Source: Prunella strophiata
Taxonomy: Eukaryota > Chordata > Aves > Passeriformes > Prunellidae
Assembly: GCA_036583965.1 (NCBI GenBank)
Contig: JAZBQD010000022.1
Location: forward strand, 2,166,001 to 2,230,000
Direction of reading: 5' to 3'
Length of the DNA: 64,000 bases
Shown: piece by piece, positions 29,159-39,449 of the stretch
Layout: each line of letters begins with the position of its first letter
Numbering within the stretch: position 1 is the stretch's first letter
Notes under the pieces: generated by a model
Database searches by the model: none
Seen by the model: the letters and a program-made list of their open reading frames with translations, nothing else
What the model was told of the DNA's origin: nothing
Made by a program: the position numbers and the translations under genes

Positions 29159-32100
29159 AGCCGAATCCTGCTGCAGTTTGCTGGCTCTGCAGGGCTCTGG
29201 AGCTGGAATCCTGCTGCAGTTTGCTGGCTCTGCAGGGCTCTGGAGCTGAATCTGCTGCAGTTCTCTGGCTCTGCAGGGCTCTGGAGCTGAATCCTGCTGC
29301 AGTTCTCTGCCTCGCTGGCTCTGCAGGGCTCCAGAGCCGAATCCTGCTGCAGTTCTCTGCCTCGCTGGCTCTGCAGGGCTCTGGAGCTGAATCCTGCTGC
29401 AGTTCTCTGGCTCTGCAGGGCTCCAGAGCCGAATCCTGCTGCAGTTCTCTGGCTCTGCAGGGCTCTGGAGCTGAATCCTGCTGCAGTTCTCTGCCTCGCT
29501 GGCTCTGCAGGGCTCTGGAGCTGAATCCTGCTGCAGTTGATGCCTCGCTGGCTCTGCAGGGCTCTGGAGCTGAATCCTGCTGCAGTTCTCTGGCTCTGCA
29601 GGGCTCCAGAGCCGAATCCTGCTGCAGTTCTCTGGCTCTGCAGGGCTCCAGAGCCGAATCCTGCTGCAGTTCTCTGCCTCGCTGGCTCTGCAGGGCTCCA
29701 GAGCCGAATCCTGCTGCAGTTCTCTGCCTCGCTGGCTCTGCAGGGCTCTGGAGCTGAATCCTGCTGCAGTTCTCTGGCTCTGCAGGGCTCCAGAGCCGAA
29801 TCCTGCTGCAGTTCTCTGGCTCTGCAGGGCTCCAGAGCCGAATCCTGCTGCAGTTCTCTGGCTCTGCAGGGCTCTGGAGCTGAATCCTGCTGCAGTTCTC
29901 TGGCTCTGCAGGGCTCCAGAGCCGAATCCTGCTGCAGTTCTCTGGCTCTGCAGGGCTCCAGAGCCGAATCCTGCTGCAGTTCTCTGGCTCTGCAGGGCTC
30001 TGGAGCTGAATCCTGCTGCAGTTCTCTGGCTCTGCAGGGCTCTGGAGCTGAATCCTGCTGCAGTTGATGCCTCGCTGGCTCTGCAGGGCTCTGGAGCTGA
30101 ATCCTGCTGCAGTTGATGCCTCGCTGGCTCTGCAGGGCTCCAGAGCCGAATCCTGCTGCAGTTCTCTGGCTCTGCAGGGCTCCAGAGCCGAATCCTGCTG
30201 CAGTTCTCTGGCTCTGCAGGGCTCCAGAGCCGAATCCTGCTGCAGTTGATGCCTCGCTGGCTCTGCAGGGCTCTGGAGCTGAATCCTGCTGCAGTTCTCT
30301 GGCTCTGCAGGGCTCTGGAGCTGAATCCTGCTGCAGTTGATGCCTCGCTGGCTCTGCAGGGCTCTGGAGCTGAATCCTGCTGCAGTTCTCTGGCTCTGCA
30401 GGGCTCCAGAGCCGAATCCTGCTGCAGTTCTCTGGCTCTGCAGGGCTCTGGAGCTGAATCCTGCTGCAGTTCTCTGGCTCTGCAGGGCTCCAGAGCCGAA
30501 TCCTGCTGCAGTTGATGCCTCGCTGGCTCTGCAGGGCTCCAGAGCCGAATCCTGCTGCAGTTCTCTGGCTCTGCAGGGCTCTGGAGCTGAATCCTGCTGC
30601 AGTTCTCTGGCTCTGCAGGGCTCCAGAGCCGAATCCTGCTGCAGTTGATGCCTCGCTGGTTCTGCAGGGCTCCAGAGCCGAATCCTGCTGCAGTTCTCTG
30701 GTTCTGCAGGGCTCCAGAGCCGAATCCTGCTGCAGTTCTCTGCCTCGCTGGCTCTGCAGGGCTCCAGAGCCGAATCCTGCTGCAGTTCTCTGCCTCGCTG
30801 GCTCTGCAGGGCTCCAGAGCCGAATCCTGCTGCAGTTCTCTGGCTCTGCAGGGCTCTGGAGCTGAATCCTGCTGCAGTTCTCTGCCTCGCTGGCTCTGCA
30901 GGGCTCTGGAGCTGAATCCTGCTGCAGTTCTCTGGCTCTGCAGGGCTCTGGAGCTGAATCCTGCTGCAGTTCTCTGGCTCTGCAGGGCTCCAGAGCCGAA
31001 TCCTGCTGCAGTTGATGCCTCGCTGGGCTCTGGAGCTGAATCCTGCTGCAGTTGATGCCTCGCTGGCTCTGCAGGGCTCTGGAGCTGAATCCTGCTGCAG
31101 TTGATGCCTCGCTGGCTCTGCAGGGCTCTGGAGCTGAATCCTGCTGCAGTTCTCTGGCTCTGCAGGGCTCCGGAGCTGAATCCTGCTGCAGTTCTCTGGC
31201 TCTGCAGGGCTCTGGAGCTGAATCCTGCTGCAGTTCTCTGGCTCTGCAGGGCTCCAGAGCCGAATCCTGCTGCAGTTCTCTGGCTCTGCAGGGCTCCAGA
31301 GCCGAATCCTGCTGCAGTTCTCTGGCTCTGCAGGGCTCTGGAGCTGAATCCTGCTGCAGTTCTCTGGCTCTGCAGGGCTCTGGAGCTGAATCCTGCTGCA
31401 GTTCTCTGGCTCTGCAGGGCTCTGGAGCTGAATCCTGCTGCAGTTCTCTGGCTCTGCAGGGCTCTGGAGCTGAATCCTGCTGCAGTTCTCTGGCTCTGCA
31501 GGGCTCCAGAGCCGAATCCTGCTGCAGTTCTCTGGCTCTGCAGGGCTCTGGAGCTGAATCCTGCTGCAGTTCTCTGGCTCTGCAGGGCTCCAGAGCCGAA
31601 TCCTGCTGCAGTTCTCTGGCTCTGCAGGGCTCTGGAGCTGAATCCTGCTGCAGTTCTCTGGCTCTGCAGGGCTCTGGAGCTGAATCCTGCTGCAGTTCTC
31701 TGGCTCTGCAGGGCTCCAGAGCCGAATCCTGCTGCAGTTCTCTGGCTCTGCAGGGCTCCAGAGCCGAATCCTGCTGCAGTTCTCTGGCTCTGCAGGGCTC
31801 TGGAGCTGAATCCTGCTGCAGTTCTCTGGCTCTGCAGGGCTCTGGAGCTGAATCCTGCTGCAGTTCTCTGGCTCTGCAGGGCTCTGGAGCTGAATCCTGC
31901 TGCAGTTCTCTGGCTCTGCAGGGCTCTGGAGCTGAATCCTGCTGCAGTTCTCTGGCTCTGCAGGGCTCCAGAGCCGAATCCTGCTGCAGTTCTCTGGCTC
32001 TGCAGGGCTCCAGAGCCGAATCCTGCTGCAGTTCTCTGGCTCTGCAGGGCTCCAGAGCCGAATCCTGCTGCAGTTCTCTGGCTCTGCAGGGCTCTGGAGC

Positions 32101-32202
32101 TGAATCCTGCTGCAGTTCTCTGGCTCTGCAGGGCTCCAGAGCCGAATCCTGCTGCAGTTCTCTGGCTCTGCAGGGCTCCAGAGCCGAATCCTGCTGCAGT
32201 TC
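29159..32202. repeat. Minisatellite, 42-bp unit, about 70 copies with 49/50-bp variants
   Basis: A 3.04-kb array. Each unit contains CTGGCTCTGCAGGG, a 10-bp core (GCTCTGGAGC or GCTCCAGAGC), then GAATCCTGCTGCAGTT. Some units carry a 7- or 8-bp insertion with CCTCGCTG, giving 49- or 50-bp periods. Since 42 is a multiple of 3, frames stay open for hundreds of codons on both strands, including a 1,033-codon minus-strand frame that is an artefact. The right end abuts the CUTAL stop codon, so the array should be the start of that gene's 3' UTR. Confidence 0.97.
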
Positions 32203-32203
32203 T

Positions 32204-35200
32204 TCATTCCCGCGGGACGTTCTCCTCTATCCACTTGAGGTAGCCAGGGTTTCCTTGGTCGATGGGCAGGCTGATGATTTCGGGGATTTCAAAGGATGGA
32301 ACAGGCGCGTGGGATGCAGAAGTCAGCGCCAGCCCCGCAGGAAGCCGCGCTCCCGCTGCCCGCGCCCTCCCGCGCTTCAAAGCACCCGCGGCTCCTTTCT
32401 GCCACGTGGGAATTTTGCTTTGCCTTTGGGGTTTACCACAGACTGCCGGGGGCCTGGCCCCAAGCTGAGAGTGCTCCCCCCTCGGTAGCTGCAGGAAATC
32501 CTGGCAGGGAATAACCTCTGTGAGGAGGAGAATCCCCCCTCGAATCCAGCATGCAGGGCTGGGTGAAGCCCAGCAGTTGGTATTTCTGCCATCCTTTTCC
32601 TTTTTGCTGATGCCACCTCTCTGGGTTTTTCTGGCTTGTAAGATACAGCAGGAGCACTTCACCCCCCTGGGTGGGACAGGGCTCAAGGAACCCCCAAAGC
32701 TGGAGCAGGAGGTGACAGCCTACCTTGGATGGGACACCCAGAGCCTCACCTGACGTAGTTGGACAATTCCCCTATTTTGGATGTCCTTGTTTTCACCAAC
32801 TGTGGAGAGTAAAAAACCAGAACAAACCCCAAGGGAGGTGTGAAGGGATGGAGGGATCCTGATGTGCAGTTCCACTGTCCCCACCCAGCAGGGCCAGGGC
32901 TGTGACAGGAGCTCTGCCAGGGCTCTTCCCTGGGGGATGTTCCCAAACCCAGCAGGTTGGTGCCACCCTCCCCAAACCTCCCTGCAGCCCCTTTCAGCTG
33001 GGGCCGTTTGCAACAGGGATTTCTGTGATGTAGGGAATGATCACTTACCAGCAGTATTTCAGTGGATTCTTCCAGTTCCCCTTTCCAGAAATACCTGGAT
33101 TTAAAAGAAAAGCAGCATCAGCAAATCCAGCTCTGCTGCAGCCATGCCAACCTCGGGTTACTTTCCCTGCTTGGTGCTTTTTGCACGTGGCCATTTCTTT
33201 ACAAAGCAGTGCTGGCCCCAAAACTGCTGAGCACGTGAGAGAGCACCCCAAATTTATAGACTGGAGCCTCCTCCAGAGAATTTGCCCAGGGGGACTGGCA
33301 GGACAGATTTGCTGGGACTGGGGTGTCCTGTGGCCAGGGGACAGTGCCTGCGGGGATGGTGGCTGGGAGGCTGAGCTTTCTTCCTCCCTTTCCCTGCAGG
33401 AGAGGAGCTGCACTTCTCATGAGTCAGATGTGACCTTTCAAAACATTTCCGCTGCCAGGAGCTGTCCTGATCTCATCTGCCTGCAGGGCTCCTGCGCGGG
33501 GAGGGCTCGGGAGGGCTCGCAGGCGTCGCGGTGTCTCCGGGCAGGGCAGAGCCCAGCTGGGCTCGTGGGAGATGATGGAGGAGGGGGAGAAGGGTTTGCC
33601 CCCAGGTGGGATATGGGGGTGCACTGGGGGATCCCCTCCTGAGGGAAGCTGGGCTGGGATCTGCTCCTCACTTCTGCCAGGGTGTTTCCATGAGGAAAAG
33701 CTGGCTTGGGGCTTTGCTCTTGAACCCCTCCAACAAGTGCAGTCCCTTTGCAGGGCAGCTGAGGACACCTGCAGAGCAGGGCTGGGCCTGTTCCAAGGTC
33801 AAACCTGCTGCTCTTCCTGCCTGAAAAAGCTGCTTCATTTTGCAAAGGCCTTTTCTGGTCCCTATTTGGCTGCTTTTTAGAGCCTCTAATAACAGGCACC
33901 ACGTCCTCAGGACCATAAACCCGAAATTGCTGGAAGTCTGTGTAGCCAAGTAACCAACAAATGAACGAGCCCCACGGGCAGTCTGAGCATCTGCCCTCCT
34001 CAACAAGCACAGTGAGACTCATCCCCACCATCTGCAACAACAAACACACCCTGCAGCCTTCTGGAAGCAAGGCCTGTGTCCATCCCCTCCTCCCCCCTCC
34101 CTGCAGAGCCCAGGTTTGCTCCTCCCTTGGGGAATATCCAGCACAACTCACAGGGCTGAGCTCTTGGGCAGGATGTTCACGTAGGCTGCCAGTCTCTTAT
34201 CCATGATGGCCCTGGGGGAGACAGGAGGGCAGTGAGTGCCAGCCCAGCTCAGTGCCCACCCCCAGCCTTGGGCACATTCCCTTGTGCTGCCCAGGACAGG
34301 CAGCAGCAGCAGCTTTGACATTGGAGACGTGGAATTTTGGGTTACTTATTACCCTGAGAAAACAAAGGTGAGCTTTGGCTGGAGATACTCCAGATCAGGC
34401 CCTCCTGGCAGGGCTCTGGGACCCTCCCTGTGCTGAGGAGGGGGTTTGGGTGCTGCTCCTGGCCTGGAGGACCCTGCCCAGTGCCAGCCCTGTGCCCCTC
34501 TGGCTGTGGGGTCACCAGGGCAGGGACTGAAATGTGGAACTGCAAAAACCCAGCCTGGGATGGACAGGAAGGGGTTTGTCTGCCCCTGTCCAACTGTGCC
34601 CCATCCTCCCAGAGCAGCCTAAATGTGCATCTTGTTAAATTAAAAACATCAAGGGTTTTCAACCCAAAATATCCTAGAAGTCTGAAGCCCAGATAGATTC
34701 CTTCCCTCGGGCTGCCTCCATGAGTTGGGGGCTGGTTTTTTGTTGCAGAGCTGCTCAGGGCTGCCAGCAGAAGTGACACTTCAGAGATTACAGAGCACTG
34801 AAGCAATCTCAGGGAGGATTTTTAGAAGAAAGGGGGAAATGTTGTGTTTAGTGACCAGAGCAGTGTCTGGCCCTCCTCACAGAGGTGGCAGCTGTCCCTC
34901 CAGGCAGGGCACCAGTGACCCCACCTTTGGTTTGCTTTAGCACTGCCTTGGAGAGGAAAAGCACCCCAGGAGGCTCAGGGCTGTTTGCTCTCTCCATGTG
35001 TAGGCAGTTCCAGGCATTTAATGCTCCTGGAGCATCTTGAGTTAATCTTTAGACCAACAAAGTGCAGCAGCACGAGCAGAGCCACCCCTGCTGTGCCTGT
35101 CATGTCACACATGGCACAAATCAGTTTGGATTTGCTGCCTGCAACTTGCAAGTTCCTTTAGCACAGGAACCTTTTGGTTTCAGTGCTCTGTCCCAATAAA

Positions 35201-37319
35201 TTGAGATCCTGAGATCCTGAACTTTGTCCCAGCAAGCTGAGCAGCAACAAGAGGCCACCAGGGGAACAGAGAACATTGTAAGAAGCTGAATGTGATCTGT
35301 GGAAAATGTCTGCATAATACATGATAGCTTTGGGTTGGATACTTAATTGTGTGTTTCTTTGCCCTGAAGTGAGACAGATTAAATATTAATAAGCAGAAAA
35401 GCAAAGAAAATGATAAGCACAAATGTAAGGACAGCAGCTGGTGGGGTGCTGGGCAAATTGGGTGAGGTGCAAAGGGGTCAGCTCCTCCCAGGACAGGCAA
35501 GAAGGTCTTGAGATGCTGAATTCTACCTGCAGCTCTTCTGCTTTCCCAAAGCTTGGACCCCTTTTCCTTAAACCAGTGGAAAATTTCCTTGCAGACTGAT
35601 CCATCTGAGTGAGGGCTCCACTGAGCAGTGCAAAGGAAGAATAAACACAGGAAGAGGAGTGGGGGAAAATGAGTGTAGAAGCCCTGTGTCATCCCCTGCA
35701 ATCAGGGCTCATTGCTCCCAGCTCCAGAACAAAGGAATAATTACTCCACCAGTAAAACCACAACCAAAGTACACATATCTCAGCAAGGGGGAGTGATTTA
35801 TCTCCCCTCCCTTCCCTGCAAGATGAGGAACAAAGAGTGGAAAGCATTTGCAAAGCTGTTAAGATGAGGCATTTCCAGGAACTGAGGCTCTTTTCACCAG
35901 GTACAGTTGCTCTTTTTTTTTTTAGGAGTCATCGAGCAGTGCAGACATAATTCTGTTTGAACTTAATACAGTTGCAGTATTTAAGGTGACACAAACTCCC
36001 TTTCAGTAGCCTGTCAGTTCCTGAACATGTCTGGGAGCACTTTGCTGGAGATGGAGGGGTTTTGGCAGCAGCAGGGCAGCAGGAAAACAGTGCAGGAGGT
36101 GTTGCAGGAAACTTCATGGTCCATCATAAACACTTCCCCAGTCAACACAGGTTCAGTTCTTTGAACAGACCATCCATTGAGTCAGGGACTGAGAGATGTG
36201 TGCAAAGAACTCTGCATGCAAAATATCACCCCAAGTATCTCATATATTAAAATAGAAGAAGGAGAAAAGTTGAGGAAAAGCCCCCATTCCCTGGAGTTTG
36301 CCTGGTGAGCAGAGTGGTGCCTCACAAGTGTTTGTTGTGGACCCTTTTCACACTTCCTTTATTTCCATGTCAGAGCACTGTGCTTTGTCTCTCTCTGTAA
36401 ATATCCCTCCTGACATTCTGCTGTCTGTGCTGCTCTAGAGAGGAATAAAGACTGTGGCAGACCAGAGAACATCAGGTTGGAGCTTAATCCATTTGAGAAC
36501 CCAGAAACTCAGGGTCATGAAAATGGGCCTTGAAAATGCAAGGCAGTGAAACACAGTGAGAATTGCTTGCTGTTATCATGGCACTGACTTCAGAGGGAAA
36601 TGTCAGCTTTCCTTGGGACAGAGCAGCTCTTGGCAAGAGAAAAAGGAGCATTGCTGGGGTACCACAGAATCCCAGAATGGGTTGGGTTGGGAAGGACCTT
36701 AAATTTTTTGTCACTTATGGACCTTAAATCTTATGTGACAGTGGAAAGGAGCATTGCTGGGGTACCACAGAATCCCAGAATGGGTTGGGAGGGACCTTAA
36801 ATCTTATGTCACTTATGGACCTTAAATCTTATGTGACACTGGAAAGGAACATTGCTGGGGCATCACAGAATCCCAGAATGGGTTGGGTGGGACCTTAAAT
36901 GTTATGTCACTGCATGCCCTGCCATAGCAGGGACTCCTTCCCCTGTCCCAGCTTGCTCCAAGCCCTGTCCAACCTGGCCTTGGGCAGTGCCAGGGATGGG
37001 GCAGCCACAGCTGCTCTGGGCACCCTGTGCCAGAATTGCAAGGCCAGAGGGACAAGGAGCTGTTCAGCTGTGTCCCAGCCCCGGAGCCCCGCAGCAGGCA
37101 GGCGAGGGAGGCGTGGCCGCACCTGGCGATGTCGCTGGCGATCTGCTCGTTGAGGCAGGCGACGAAGGCGATGGAGTGAGTGCCTGGCACGTAGCTGCCG
37201 GTGACAGCGGAGTGCAGCCGCAGAGCCGCGCCCCGGAGCAGGGGGTACCCGAGCACCAGCAGCGTCAGCACCTCGGAGAGAACAGCGCGGGTGAAGTACT
37301 GTGCTTGGGAAAACAGCAT
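32204..37319 (-). CDS. CUTAL: CutA-like protein (CUTAL), five coding exons, last acceptor unclear
   Basis: CutA-fold family protein; such proteins form trimers and are linked by name to divalent-cation tolerance. Exons in transcript order: 37319-37123, 34211-34152, 33094-33049, 32799-32750, and about 32306-32204. Exon 1 has a hydrophobic N-terminus, then GSYVPGTHSIAFVACLNEQ. Later exons read AIMDKRLAAYVNILPK, YFWKGELEESTEILL, VKTRTSKIGELSNYVR and EIPEIISLPIDQGNPGYLKW, colinear with human CUTA along the whole fold. Junctions of the first four exons have proper AG/GT and phases. For exon 5 no AG precedes the expected start, and the SVHPYE-type segment reads PVPSFE. Human has only a pseudogene (CUTALP) at this place. 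The start ATG could instead be replaced by an upstream exon, since a CAG acceptor lies 19 nt into the frame. The gene may be active, or decaying at its 3' end. Confidence 0.8.
36655..37065 (-). mobile_element. CR1 LINE 3' end, reverse orientation, with tandemly triplicated terminus
   Basis: Reverse-complement CR1 signatures: CACAGAATCCCAGAATGGGTTGGG, GGACCTTAAAT, then CCCAGCTTGCTCCAAGCCCTGTCCAACCTGGCCTTGGGCA. The terminal segment (GAGCATTGCTGGGG...CAGAATGGGTTGGG...GACCTTAAAT...TTATGTGACA) occurs three times in a row with a period of about 100 nt. The element ends about 60 nt from the donor site of CUTAL exon 1. Confidence 0.85.
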
Positions 37320-38982
37320 TTACATTGTTTGTGGTTTAAGGGGCATCTCCAGGCTTCTCTCAGCATTGCAGGAACCAGGTAAATTAAATTAAGGGGAGAA
37401 CCTGCTCCCAGGGGGATTCATTCCCCTCCAGGAGGGCCAAGCTCAGGGCAGGAGAGGGGCAGTTTTGGGGCTGTACCAGCCCAGGGGTGCCCAGGCCTTG
37501 GCCATGGGAGGTCACCCCCAGGCTAATGGGGGATTCCAGACCCCACCACCCAACCACAGCAGCCAGGACTGGCTTTCTGCAGGAGAATGAGGAGGTAAGA
37601 CATGGAATGTCTCAGTTTCTAGTGCAAAAAAGAGCAAGAAGGGAATGGCAGCCACAGCAGCACGTCTCCTGCTCAGGACACATCTGTAGCCATCCTTTAG
37701 CCACGTGCCAGGGGTGAGGTGTGTCCATCCCTGGGGGAAACGGGGGGGACAGGACCCTCTGCTCCCTGGGGATGTGGGCAGGATCTCAGTGATTTGTCCA
37801 TGGGAAACAGATTTGGTGCCAGGACCTGGAGAATCCCCACCCTGCCCTGTCAGGTTATTCTCCTCCGCCACAGCCCACCCAGACCATGCTCCAGCCTGAC
37901 AGCCTGACCTCAAGGCAGGCTTTAAATTCACCTCATCTTAACTATCAGCTGCTAGTGAGTACAGGATCCTGTGGGCACAGAAATCTCAGTGTACCCAGCC
38001 CAGCTCTGCAGGGCTGCACAAACACAAGGCTCTGCCCAGTGGCCCAGCAGAGCAGCAGCAACAAGTGGGGTTTGCTGTGCAGGAGCTCTGCTCCTGGCAA
38101 ATCCCTTCAGTGCTCTCTGTGCTCACATGCCATCAGCAGCCTCCCAAAAATGTATCACCCTCCCAGCAGGGATGCTGTGGGAATGGTGAGGTTAATTTGG
38201 AGCTGAGGAGCAGCTGAAGGACGGGGCTGTTCTGGGCTGCAGTGCCTTCCCTTTGTCTTTTGTTTTGTTTTTGACATAAACAGCATCTGGCCCTGATTCA
38301 GCTGCAGTGATTAAAAAAATGCTAAGAATATATTCCTTTTCTCCCCTTGTTTCCACCCTCCTTTGTCCTCTGAAAAACCTGTCATTACAGGACTAATGTA
38401 GAAATCTCTCTTTTTTTTCTTCTTCTTTTTTTCTTTTTCTAAATTGAATTAAAAATCTCTCTAGTCACCACAAAGCCAGGAGCTCCTTCCCATTTGGAAA
38501 ATGACTGATGTGCTGTACTGCTTGTCTCCTCTTTCCCAATCCATTTGAGGAAATATTCTTTGTTACCACAAGACTTCTCATCATAATTTTTAGAGCTCCT
38601 TCTGTGCTCCATTTTTCCCACTAAGCCATTTAACAAATATTATACAACAAATCCCAGAAGCTACTCAGTGAGTTACAAGCCAAACAGAGATGTGCTGGTG
38701 TACCTATTTTTCCAGATTAAAATATAATCATGCTCCTTGCTCAGGGTAAAAAAAAAACAAAAACAAAACAAACATCCAACCTGTTCATCCTGCTGATCAT
38801 TAATCTTTTTGTAAGATGTACGTGCATGTGATGAGGAAATCCCCAGGATCATTTGTGATTGAATATTAGTACAAACATGAACATTACCTTGGTTTTTCTC
38901 AGTGTTTCCCCCCCTTTTTTATGAAAGTGTTTCCCCCTCTTTTTTGTTTCCCTCTCTTTTTTTTTTTTCCCAGTGTTTCCCC

Positions 38983-39017
<35 letters not shown>

Positions 39018-39449
39018 CAGAATAATTGTATATGCCAAGGGATGGTGCAAAAGAGGAGTGAAATGTCAGGATTCCTGCCCAATAAACCAATTAAACTCAT
39101 GATTGCCAAAATACTGATGTGAACAAAACTGAAAACACCCCTGTGAGGATTTAAGAACGTCACTGAAAAGCACTGAGCAGCAAAATGCCAGTTTAGTGCA
39201 GAGAGATTCAGATTTCTGCAACACTTCTTTTGGCTTTGGTGAACTGAAAACAGTTTTGGGTTTAGGATCACCATGCAAGGACTTTTTGCCTAGTTTTGAC
39301 AGATTCTGTTAAAAAACCCCAACTGAACAACACCACCTGAACACAACTTGTGGTGATGCTGAGTGTAAAAAAACTTGAAAATTTGCTTTTCTCCCAGCAG
39401 ATACAGGGAGTCCACCCCTCCTGCACGATGGTTTTGGGGAGAGGTTTGC
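37320..39449. other. CUTAL 5' flank, no gene recognised
   Basis: No coding exon is recognised. Unlike the other genes, CUTAL has no CpG island immediately upstream. Low-complexity T-rich tracts lie at 38,410-38,435 and 38,905-39,020, the latter with repeated CAGTGTTTCCCCC segments between T-runs. The T-runs extend to about 40 nt and are likely places for assembly length error. Confidence 0.5.

Noticed and set aside
29159..32202. CRISPR-like array of regular repeats
   Set aside because: Units are directly adjacent without unique spacers, and the window is vertebrate; it is a minisatellite.
29133..32243. 1,033-codon minus-strand frame and plus-strand frames of 380-478 codons
   Set aside because: The 42-bp unit is 14 codons long and lacks stops; the frame begins in the antisense of the CUTAL end in another frame, so it is not a gene.
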